From contig JAYJMM010000111.1 of the NCBI GenBank assembly GCA_037349105.1, positions 1,488,001 through 1,552,000 of the forward strand: a DNA stretch of 64,000 bases. The letters run 5' to 3'. Below the pieces are notes generated by a model. It had not been told where the DNA came from, ran no database searches, and saw only the letters and a program-made list of their open reading frames with translations. Position numbers and translations under genes: made by a program. Below are positions 9,301 to 16,000 of the stretch, piece after piece; the stretch's first letter is position 1; the number at the start of each line of letters is the position of its first letter. This stretch comes from Limnomonas spitsbergensis. Lineage: Eukaryota; Chlorophyta; Chlorophyceae; Chlamydomonadales.

Positions 9301-12256
9301 TCATACCTGGGAATCATACCTGGGAATCATACCTGGGAATCATACCTGGGAATCACACCTGGGAATCATACCTGGGAATCATACCTGGGAATCATACCTG
9401 GGAATCATACCTGGGAATCATACCTGGGAATCATACCTGGGAATCATACCTGGGAATCATACCTGGGAATCATACCTGGGAATCATACCTGGGAATCATA
9501 CCTGGGAATCATACCTGGGAATCATACCTGGGAATCATACCTGGGAATACTGTTCCGCATCAAACTCAGTGTTGTTGGCCATCACACGCAACAGAGGCAC
9601 CAGCTCCGCACCATATGGGGACTGATCCCCGAATGAAGCCTGCAGAGCGGAGTTATACACACAAGCCCTCAGTAGGAGGATGGGCAGGCGGGGGGGCATA
9701 ACAGAGGGAGATACACACACAAGCCCTCGGTAGGAGGAAAGGCAGGCGGGGGGCATAACAGAGGGAGTTACACAAACAAACCCTCGGTAGGAGGAAAGGC
9801 AGGGGGGGGGCATAACAGAGGGAGTTACACACACAAGCCCTCGGTAGGAGGAAAGGCAGGCGGGGGGCATAACAGAGGGAGTTACACACACAAGCCCTCG
9901 GTAGGAGGAAAGGCAGGCGGGGGGCATAACAGAGGGAGTTACACACACAAGCCCTCAGTAGGAGGAAAGGCAGGCGGGGGGCATAACAGAGGGAGTTACA
10001 CACACAAGCCCTCGGTAGGAGGAAAGGCAGGCGGGGGGCATAACAGAGGGAGTTACACACACAAGCCCTCGGTAGGAGGAAAGGCAGGCGGGGGGCATAA
10101 CAGAGGGAGATACACACACAAGCCCTCGGTAGGAGGAAAGGCAGGCGGGGGGCATAACAGAGGGAGTTACACACACAAGCCCTCAGTAGGAGGAAAGGCA
10201 GGCGGGGGGCATAACAGAGGGAGTTACACACACAAGCCCTCAGTAGGAGGAAAGGCAGGCGGGGGCATAACAGAGGGAGTTACACACACAAGCCCTCGGT
10301 AGGAGGAAAGGCAGGCGGGGGGCATAACAGAGGGAGTTACACACACAAGCCCTCAGTAGGAGGAAAGGCAGGCGGGGGGCATAACAGAGGGAGTTACACA
10401 CACAAGCCCTCGGTAGGAGGAAAGGCAGGCGGGGGGCATAACAGAGGGAGTTACACACACAAGCCCTCGGTAGGAGGAAAGGCAGGCGGGGGGCATAACA
10501 GAGGGAGTTACACACACAAGCCCTCAGTAGGAGGAAAGGCAGGCGGGGGGCATAACAGAGGGAGTTACACACACAAGCCCTCAGTAGGAGGAAAGGCAGG
10601 CGGGGGGCATAACAGAGGGAGTTACACACACAAGCCCTCGGTAGGAGGAAAGGCGGGTGGGGGGCATAACAGAGGGAGTTACACACACAAGCCCTCGGTA
10701 GGAGGAAAGGCAGGTGGGGGGCATAACAGAGGCCGCGCCCCTTCACCCGCCCTTCACCTGCCCTTTTCCTGCCCTTCAAATCCTCTTTTTCACCTGCCCC
10801 CTCACATACTTTGTAGAAGGGCCGCGTGGGGGTGAGGAACAACCCCGGGTTAGCGCTTCGCCCCTAGCCCGCCTTGCCCTCTTGGCCCCCATACCTCATA
10901 AAAGGGGCATGAGGGTGTGGGGAAGAACTCCGGGTTGGCGCTCTGACCCGCTCCCTTGGTCAGCTCGCTCATCCTCGCCATGTCATAGATCCAATGCAGC
11001 GGCATGGTGGCGCTGTCAGCTACCAGCGCACCGAGCACTGCAGCCTTGGCTCGGGCCTTGGCCTGGAGGCATGCAGCACATATTGGTGTGGCGGATTCAG
11101 CAACACTTCAGCTACAACATGTAGCGGCATGGAGGCACTGTCAGCTACCAGCGTGCTGAGCACCGCAGCTTTGACTTGGGCCTTGGCCTGGAGGCATGCA
11201 GCACATATTGGTGTGGCGGATTCAGCTACACTTCAGCTACAACATGTAGCAGCATGGAGGCACTGTCAGCTACCAGCGCGCCGAGTACCGCAGCTTTGAC
11301 TCGGGCCTGGAGGCATGGACCACACACAGGTGTCAGCGTGGCTAACGATTGTGCCTGTGCTTGGGCCTGGGTTTGAGCCTGGGCTTAGGTCTTGGCGTTG
11401 AGCAAGCAGCCCCGGGTGGGTGGTGGGCAGGTGAGGTGATGGGCATGGTGGCATTGTCAGGGACCAACAACCCAGGCACAGCAGCTCTGGCTCCAAGCCT
11501 AGGCCTGGAGGCATGCAGCATTGATTGGTTGAGAGCTACACTTAAGCTACAACATGTACTAACGCTGCCCTAAGGGCAATTATTATCGACCCAAGCTCTT
11601 ATTTTCGGACAGAAACCTGGCGTCGACAATCGATGATTAGTACATTCATGGGTCTACCTCGACCCCCCCCCCAAATGTTAATTTTGAGGGAAGGCAGAGC
11701 AAATGTACGGTAGTTCTTAGAACAACAAGGAAATTAAGCACCTGGGCTGTATTTTGTGTCAGCCCTTCAGGTTCCTCAAGGTTTGGCAGCCGGCCTCCCA
11801 CTCCGTGAAGTCCAAGTCCTAACCAGGGTGATTTCACATTGTTTTCTTCGGCTCGGCCGGCCAGTCAAGGGTTTGCCCCCCATGGCCGCCCCGCAGTCCC
11901 TCACAGGTGGTCAGGTTTGCAATAACCATAAGGCTGAGAGTCACCCAATAGGGCTAGGGCTGGCATAATAACATGGGGATAGGGGATGCATGGGGAGAAG
12001 GTGGGACATGAGAACTTGAGAAGGGCATGCGAGCGTCATGGCATTCAACCAACAGATATAGATTTGTCAAACTCTTAGCGATTCCGCAATTGCAGTAGAG
12101 TAAATTGAGAGCGGTTCTGTGCTGCGGGATCCGCACCTCCTGGCTCAGCTTCACGGCTTGCACGGGGGGTGCTTGTGTGGTCGCAGAGGAGGCGTTCGCG
12201 CTTACGACCGACCAGCATCTCGAGGGTCGGCTCAACAGGGAGCGCTTCAGCAGCAT
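1..12256 (-). CDS. ADP-ribosylglycohydrolase / crystallin J1 family protein, split gene, 3' end outside window
   Basis: Nine exons on the minus strand join in consistent phase (12137-12256, 10895-11044, 9541-9639, 7201-7247, 6646-6736, 5728-5825, 2473-2633, 1671-1754, 343-575). They give about 360 codons. Family landmarks appear in order: GALVADSATMPLHWIYD, FGDQSPYGAE, AYRNAS, CGHETDGQAN, AIRVQQNNDTAV, CHMPGS and AGGDNCSRS, then GMEAIPEDW. This order and the AGGDNCSR motif are typical of the crystallin J1/selenoprotein J branch of the ADP-ribosylglycohydrolase fold, whose acidic residues hold metal ions in the catalytic relatives. Whether this protein hydrolyses ADP-ribose bonds cannot be read from the sequence. 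The tentative first exon looks like an organelle-targeting peptide. The final visible exon ends at a donor, so the gene continues left of base 1. Introns are filled with tandem repeats derived from the splice junctions. Family assignment is strong; the exact ends of the first and last exons are uncertain. Confidence 0.85.
343..575 (-). CDS. J1-like gene exon 9: AGGDNCSR metal-site motif
   Basis: This exon encodes CHMPGSVWCNGPACGNPA, AFVNVVLAVASYDSYVAG, then VRANLLAGGDNCSRS, CLIGALLAAQNG and MEAIPEDWRRQTAG. AGGDNCSR is the hallmark C-terminal motif of J1-type proteins and IPEDW is near their C-terminus. The right border is approximate because no AG stands before the CHMPGS codons here. A partial copy at about 753-796 does have AAAG in the correct phase. 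The left border at 343 is a GCGGG|GTGAGA donor; reading through gives TGA at once, so a stop there is the alternative. Five tandem 78-bp copies of this end follow. Confidence 0.83.
640..1015. repeat. imperfect TTCAGCCACAG tandem repeats and exon 9 copy
   Basis: Runs of an 11-12-bp motif (CAGTTCAGCCA) at 700-750 and 895-1010 surround a diverged copy of the 5' part of exon 9 (753-800). The open frames here are only a consequence of the repeat. Confidence 0.85.
1020..1690. repeat. 95-bp tandem array of exon 8 3' half plus donor
   Basis: Seven near-identical 95-bp copies (landmark TCCTTATACG at 1121, 1216, 1311, 1406, 1501, 1596 and 1691) and one diverged copy at about 1025. Minus-strand reading: ...GTGGACAAGACTACTGCG...CACTT|GTGAGTACAAGC. 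The copy nearest the exon is the genuine one; the others repeat its donor inside the intron. Confidence 0.95.
1671..1754 (-). CDS. J1-like gene exon 8
   Basis: An 84-nt exon, acceptor CTCACAG and donor CACTT|GTGAGT, encoding ELQYEVPAYMKEMVDK then TTAYKEELSPFT, phase 1 in and 1 out. Its second half and donor are the founder of the adjacent 95-bp tandem array at 1020-1690. A copy of its acceptor lies at about 1840-1875. Confidence 0.78.
1765..1900. repeat. duplicated exon 8 acceptor and poly-G stretches
   Basis: Two copies of the sequence around CTGCAGCTCTGTGAGTGG (1746-1763 and 1849-1866), each followed by GTGGGTAAA and an uninterrupted G run of 11-14. On the minus strand this is a duplicated polypyrimidine tract and CACAG acceptor. 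Confidence 0.85.
2095..2472. repeat. three diverged copies of exon 7 donor region
   Basis: Segments near 2100-2160, 2205-2270 and 2360-2430 resemble the end of exon 7 and its donor (CACCTTGCAGCGGCGC... on the plus strand), separated by C/T-rich filler. The copy at 2360 is closest to the original and still has a GT donor. Confidence 0.8.
2473..2633 (-). CDS. J1-like gene exon 7
   Basis: A 161-nt exon, acceptor TCCCCAG and donor TGCAAG|GTGAGG, encoding FGLAAVRVLEKVVLEG, CSVDAALQGSLQDNSG and LDGEMRALVYRGLGAKSA. Phases (2 in, 1 out) match exons 6 and 8. Copies of its 3' end with the donor are found three more times at 2.1-2.4 kb, and copies of its acceptor four times at 2.7-3.2 kb. Confidence 0.9.
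2640..3370. repeat. TTAGGG-like degenerate repeats with copies of exon 7 acceptor
   Basis: Degenerate GGGTTCAGGGTT/GGGTTTAGGG repeats. Copies of the exon 7 acceptor (GCAGCCAGGCCAAACC) stand at about 2706, 2868, 3087 and, more diverged, 3146. A 14-18-base G run is at 3268-3286. No other coding potential is seen. Confidence 0.75.
3375..5580. repeat. 26-bp minisatellite in J1-like intron 6
   Basis: Dozens of copies of a unit ATGATTCAAACGCAGAGA plus TGGGTGGT, alternating with a longer variant that inserts AGCACAGGATGGGCCGCAG and a G-rich run. On the minus strand the unit (GCGTTTGAATCATACC) resembles the first bases of this intron after the donor (GTGCGCTTCAATCATTA), so the array appears to have been seeded there. 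Confidence 0.92.
5728..5825 (-). CDS. J1-like gene exon 6
   Basis: A 98-nt exon, acceptor GTGTTGCAG and donor GTCAG|GTGCGC, encoding AAIVVAKYAGHPRLL then EVAEQAIRVQQNNDTAV. The helix with AIRVQQNN matches the central part of J1-type proteins. A diverged copy of its 3' third, with the donor changed to GTTCG, lies at about 5585-5650. Confidence 0.9.
5900..6640. other. J1-like intron 5: GTACAGCTGGTG repeats then unique sequence
   Basis: From 5945 to 6245 there are imperfect 30-bp dimers of CTGTTGGTGCAATGTACAG. From 6290 to 6640 the sequence is non-repetitive (for example around GGATGCGGGATGGCAAACC), with no recognisable coding exon. Confidence 0.7.
6646..6736 (-). CDS. J1-like gene exon 5
   Basis: A 91-nt exon, acceptor CATGCAG and donor GCTAAG|GTGTGA, encoding VRAVVEKHEAGKKG then IECGHETDGQANCFAK. 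The D.QAN motif is characteristic of the family. It starts by completing a Ser codon and ends in phase 0, matching both neighbours. Confidence 0.86.
7030..7200. repeat. repeated donor of J1-like exon 4
   Basis: Six imperfect units of 15-34 bp, read on the minus strand as (TACCGCAG|GTGGGTCTGCAC). Each repeats the exon 4 donor context, so several GT sites follow the true one within about 150 bp. Confidence 0.85.
7201..7247 (-). CDS. J1-like gene exon 4 (short)
   Basis: A 47-nt exon, acceptor CACCCGCAG and donor GCAAG|GTGGGT, encoding GIAEYFTSCTAYRNA and ending in phase 2. The split codon completes as Ser with exon 5, giving AYRNAS, which fits the conserved Y.NAS-type motif of the family. Several copies of the donor (CAG or AAG followed by GTGGGTCTGCACTGC) follow in the intron. 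Confidence 0.75.
7390..8300. repeat. 49-bp tandem array with TTTAGGG motifs
   Basis: About 18 copies of a unit of about 49 bp containing GTGTCACAGTCAAGAGACGA and CTGGGCTAAGGGTTAAGGG followed by TTTAGGG. It lies in the intron between exons 3 and 4. The origin of the unit is not evident from the exons. Confidence 0.93.
8300..9300. other. J1-like intron 3: three diverged repeats and unique sequence
   Basis: Between about 8560 and 8910 three diverged copies (starting near 8560, 8675 and 8815) share TTGTTGAACTAGGCAACA, then a GTGCTCA-like stretch, then tandem CACTTCAGCTA. The remainder (8300-8560 and 8910-9300) is non-repetitive with no exon that I can support. Confidence 0.7.
9300..9540. repeat. 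13-bp array made of the exon 3 donor
   Basis: About 19 copies of a 13-bp unit; on the minus strand (GTATGATTCCCAG)n. The exon itself ends ...TATTCCCAG|GTATGATTCCCAG, so the unit is the exact exon-intron junction iterated. Only one copy differs (ATCACACC at about 9352). Confidence 0.97.
9541..9639 (-). CDS. J1-like gene exon 3
   Basis: Thirty-three codons, phase 0-0: ASFGDQSPYGAELVPLL then RVMANNTEFDAEQYSQ. The acceptor is CTCTGCAG and the donor CCCAG|GTATGA. The DQSPYG segment corresponds to the second conserved motif of J1-type proteins. The exon is flanked on both sides by arrays built from its own borders: 57-bp units upstream and 13-bp units carrying the donor downstream. Confidence 0.87.
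9655..10735. repeat. 57-bp array upstream of exon 3 acceptor
   Basis: About 19 copies of a 57-bp unit. On the minus strand the unit contains TTGTGTGTGTAACTCCCTC. The real acceptor region reads TTGTGTGTATAACTCCGCTC and then TGCAG, so the array looks like amplified polypyrimidine/acceptor sequence with the AG lost. A multiple-of-three period keeps long frames open; these are not genes. Confidence 0.93.
10780..10870 (-). repeat. diverged copy of exon 2 3' end and donor
   Basis: On the minus strand the segment reads as a copy of NPEFFPTPSCPFYE (here NPGLFLTPTRPFYK) followed by a GTATGTGAG donor. It sits just inside intron 2 and is best seen as a duplicated exon border, not as a second exon. Confidence 0.75.
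10895..11044 (-). CDS. J1-like gene exon 2: N-terminal motif of the fold
   Basis: Fifty codons in phase 0-0, acceptor CCAAG before 11044 and donor TATGAG|GTATGG after 10895. The exon encodes AAVLGALVADSATMPLHW and IYDMARM, then NPEFFPTPSCPFYE, matching the start of crystallin J1-type ADP-ribosylglycohydrolases (GALVAD..LHWIYD). Degenerate copies of its 5' part lie just upstream (11.1-11.5 kb) and a copy of its 3' end plus donor lies just downstream (10.80-10.87 kb). The acceptor choice is the least certain point, because GCAG|TG a few bases later is an alternative. Confidence 0.8.
10998..11515 (-). repeat. 125-bp tandem copies of the start of J1-like exon 2
   Basis: The segment coding AVLGALVADSATMPLH in exon 2 recurs at 125-bp spacing (landmark GGCATGG at about 11001, 11126 and 11251), plus a more diverged fourth copy at about 11440. 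Copies read AVLSTLVADSASMPLH and AVLGALVADSASM. Linkers contain TTCAGCTACA motifs. The copies lack the AG of the real acceptor context. Confidence 0.85.
11520..12130. other. J1-like intron 1: part of a dispersed repeat, otherwise no feature
   Basis: 11570-11710 is related to 57783-57950 (shared blocks GGCGTCGA and GCAAAT-TACGGTA). The remaining sequence is non-repetitive and shows no exon that I can support. Confidence 0.6.
12137..12256 (-). CDS. tentative exon 1 of the J1-like gene (targeting peptide)
   Basis: An ATG at 12256 opens 40 codons beginning MLLKRSLLSRPSRCW and ending QAVKLSQE, followed by a GTGCGG donor (phase 0). The segment is rich in Arg, Ser, Leu and Ala and has no acidic residue until its last codon, like a mitochondrial or plastid presequence. 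It joins exon 2 (AAVLGALVAD) in phase. An alternative frame from an ATG at 12383 is also open, so the start is not certain. No transcript evidence is available. Confidence 0.42.
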
Positions 12257-12791
12257 GTCGTAGGAATACAACGACAAGATGGATGATCAAGCAGATTTGA
12301 GCTGACTGCTGGACGGTATCGGCTGTGTGGCGATGAAGTGCTTCTGCGCTGTGATCCCTGCTGTGATCTCTCTTGTCACTCATTCATTACTCCTCGGGGT
12401 TCAGGCAGTCCAGGTCAAGGGTTTGAAAACCAGCTGGCAATACGACGTGGGCCCTTTCAATCCCTTTCGTCACTTCTTCCCCTAGCCCCTCCAGCAGAGG
12501 CCTCGCCCTAGTGCCACTAAAACCAGCGACACTGATTTAACACAAATGGCGCGATAGATCTTGATCGAGCGATCCACCCTACTCTCTTCCATCATCAAAA
12601 CGGATACTGTAAGCTTCTACTTCTCTGCACCGCACCAAATTAAAACGTAGACAACAGACCGTGGAGGAAATGCTGGTGTCCTCCTGATCTGCGGCCTGAC
12701 AACCAGATCCTTCGAGCCATTGGCGGGATCACGGCTGCGACAGGCAGATCTGATCGACGCGACGCGTCTCCCGGGGCGATTACCCGACCAA
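12257..12791. promoter_or_regulatory. divergent intergenic region, probable shared promoter
   Basis: The predicted start codons of the two genes (12256 minus, 12792 plus) face away from each other across 535 bp that are free of tandem repeats, unlike almost everything else in the window. I see no clear TATA box. The role is inferred only from gene arrangement. Confidence 0.4.
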
Positions 12792-13049
12792 ATGGCTCAA
12801 AATAACAGTCAGAAACAGCAACAGCACCAGCCAGGGCAGCCTCGGCGCAGGCAGCAGCAACAACAGCTGCCCCATGCAGCACCCACCATGACACTCCTCC
12901 TTGCTGCAGTGCACCTTGCGCTGGCTTGGCCGACTGTGGCCACTCTAGGAGCCACTGCCGCTGCTTTTTCTACCGATTTCGATGGTCTTGGCCTGCACTA
13001 TGACATGGCGCTTTCTGCAATGGAAGCGCACAAATTGGATGACATGCCT
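12792..13049 (+). CDS. exostosin gene exon 1: cytosolic tail and signal anchor
   Basis: Eighty-six codons from ATG at 12792 to a CCT|GTGAGT donor, phase 0. The first 32 residues are Gln/Arg-rich, followed by the hydrophobic stretch [20 protein letters not shown], as expected for a type II membrane anchor, then a lumenal stem ending [11 protein letters not shown]. The frame is also open upstream to 12720 but without an ATG, so the first ATG was chosen. Confidence 0.75.
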
Positions 13050-16000
13050 GTGAGTCCATGCAAGACCCGCATGGGTACCCGGCAGGGCATGGTGAAAGGG
13101 CGAAATACTTCTTACTCTTACCTTGGGGTGCACAGGTCAGGGAAATGGTGAATGGTGAAATACGTTTTACTTACCTTAGGGTGCACTGGTCAGGGAGCTG
13201 CTTGCACCCTTGCGGCGTGAGAGTAAACGGTGCGGCGCAATAGCTGAAGGAGCCAAGCAGAAATGTTCATTTAATGCACTCCAGACCAGCCTAGACAAAC
13301 CGCCAGGTGGCCACCTACCGCTGGGGACCAAACTTTGATCGGCCTTCCTTCACTTCCACACATTATCCACACTTCATCTGCATCATACCGTATCCATACA
13401 ACAATCACATCATGTTCAAACCTGGCGCCGCCCTGAACTTGCTGCACAGTTTGAAATCGGCATCGATCACCTAAGCGCCGTGTCACATCGAACTCTACTA
13501 GCTCACCATGAGGAGTCAGCAGCAGGCAGGAAGCTGATGCAAGAGCAGCAAGGGAACATCTCAAATGAAGGTACATAGACATACGTGTGTGCATGGCGTG
13601 GGCCTTCGTGCGTGTGCATGGAGTGGGTCTTGCATGTGTGTGCATGGCGTGGGTCGTTCGTGCGCGTGCATGGTTTGTGTCATACATGTGTGTGCATAGC
13701 GTGGGTTGTTCGTGTGTGTGCATGGCGTGGGTCGTTCGTGCGTGTGCATGGTGTGGGTCCTGCATGTTTGCACATGTCGTGGTTCGTTCGTGCGTGTGCA
13801 TGGTGTGGGTCGTGCATGTGTGTTCATGGCGTCGTTCGTGTATGTGCATGGTGTGGGTCGTGCATGTGTGTTCATGGCGTCGTTCGTGTATGTGCATGGT
13901 GTGGGTCGTGCATGTGTGTGCATGGCGTCGTTCGTGTATGTGCATGGTGTGGGTCGTGCATGTGTGTGCATGGCGTCGTCCGTGTATGTGTTATTGCATG
14001 TGTGTGCATGGCGTGAGAGGCGCATGTGCGCATGGCATGAGTCATACATGTTGGTGCCTGGCGTGGGTCGTGCGTGTGTTCTTGCATGTGAGTGCATGGC
14101 GTGAGAGGCGATATGTGTGCCATTCTAGTTCAATGAGGTCTGCGCTCTCCTTAACCACACCCTCTCTTGCGGCACATCAGGCTTGTTCCATGCCTGTTTG
14201 TTTTAGTGTGATTGGACCAGGTTTGGCAGGTCGCGAAGTCACCAATGGGCTGATGGGGACCAAAATGTACCTGGCTTCCGGCCGGTGGCCAACGCAGCAG
14301 AGATTGCTGCGCCCGGCCCCCTTGAGCCATGTGCTGTGCTGTAGCTAAATTGCAGCTGAAGGTTCGAGATTGACAGTGATTAGTGCTATGCGCACCGCGC
14401 CCTCCATGATTGATTGTGCACACTGTTGCAGCAGCATTGCTGAGTGCATGGATGTTGTGGGGCAAGGATCCAGCAGCATTAAATATATCTGGTAGCATGA
14501 GCTGGATCTAACAGCATCAGCTAGATCTGACATCTTCAGCTAGATCTAGCAGCATGAGCTGGATCCCATTGAATTTGCTGGATCCAGCAGCAGCAGCTAG
14601 CTCTAGCTGCATCAGGTAGATCCAGTGGCAGCACCTAGATCCCGCAGCTTCAGCTGGATCCAGAGGCAACAACTGGTGTAAATTCAGCCGCTTGATCTTG
14701 CAGCATGAGCTTGATCTGGCAGCTTCAGTTAGATCTAGCAGCAGCAGTTGGATTCAGCAGCAGCATACCAGCTTGACCTTGTCCCTCCCAAGTTCGCGCT
14801 TCACCTCAAGCACCAGTGTTATTCAAGAGCACGTCAGCTACAGTTCAGCTACATATCAGCTACATTTCAGCTACGAAGCGACCTGCGGCCAAGGGGGCCT
14901 CTCGCAACACGTCTTTTAGGCCGCTGGCCGCATGCTGATCATGGCTGGGTTCCAACTGGCCGGAGTTGGCCTTCAATAATCCCTTCAAGTGGTCTACCGA
15001 TCAATTATAAATAATATGGCCAATATATAAATAATAAGGCCAATATATAATTGATGCGGCCAATATATAAATGATACGGCCATGCACCCGTCCACCCCGC
15101 AGCCCATGCACCCCGTGAACCCATGCGGCCATGCATCCTGGGACCCCAAACCCTCAACCCTAACCGCCCATTCACCCTGTGAGTCTGTGACCCTAAACCC
15201 TAAACCCTAAACTGCCCATGCATCATGTGACCTTAAACCGGTGAACTCCATGTCCCTATGACCCCACAGATCTGGGGACCCTGATCTCTGGCAAGTGCCG
15301 CGTGGTGCGTGGGGACTGGTGCGGCCAGTTCTATCGCCAGACCCCCATCAGCTACAAGCCGGTGCTGAGAGGCAGCAAGGCCTGCCTTAACGGCTGCAGC
15401 AATGTGGGCAACTGTAACTTTGACACTGGGCAGTGTGACTGTCCCGCGGGTGAGAGCAGGGGATGGGGAGCGGGGGGCAGGAAACGGGGAGCGGGGGGTG
15501 GGAGACGGGGGACAGGGAGCGGGGGCGGAGGGCAGAAGACAGGGGGGCGGGGAGCGAGGGTTAGGGGCGGGGAGCAGGGGTGGGGGCTGGGGCAGGGGAG
15601 CGGGGGGCAGAGGGCAGGCGCAGAGGCGTAGGGGTCAGGGGCGTTGAGCAGGGGTCAGGGGCAAGGAGCAGGGGTTTGGGAGCTGGGGGGGGAGGAGCGG
15701 GGGGCAGGGGCAGGGGATGTGAGACGTGGAGCAGGGGCGGGGAGCAGGGAAGGGGGGGGGTTCAGGGTCGGGGAGCAGGGGGTGGGAGGCTGGTGCAGAA
15801 GACTCGTGACGGGGAGCAGGGGGTAGAGGGCAGGCGCAGAGGCGTAGGGGGTAGAGGAAGGGGGCAAGGACGAGGAGCGGGGGGAGAGGCTGGTGTCGTG
15901 GGACAACAAGCCACGCCTAATCCAAGTCAGATATTGCAACTTTGAAACGGGTTGGGACTTTGAAACAGCGAGGGAGAGGTGGGAGCAGGGTCAATGCATT

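Noticed and set aside
9535..10842. Cys/Pro-rich repeat proteins (SLCYAPRLPFLLPRA units)
   Set aside because: A 57-bp period gives a 19-residue repeat in several frames; the region is the intron between J1-like exons 2 and 3.
13561..14348. Cys/Val/Trp-rich membrane-like ORFs of up to 253 codons
   Set aside because: Translations of the GTGTGCATGGCGTGG array in several frames; hydrophobicity is a by-product of GT-rich codons.
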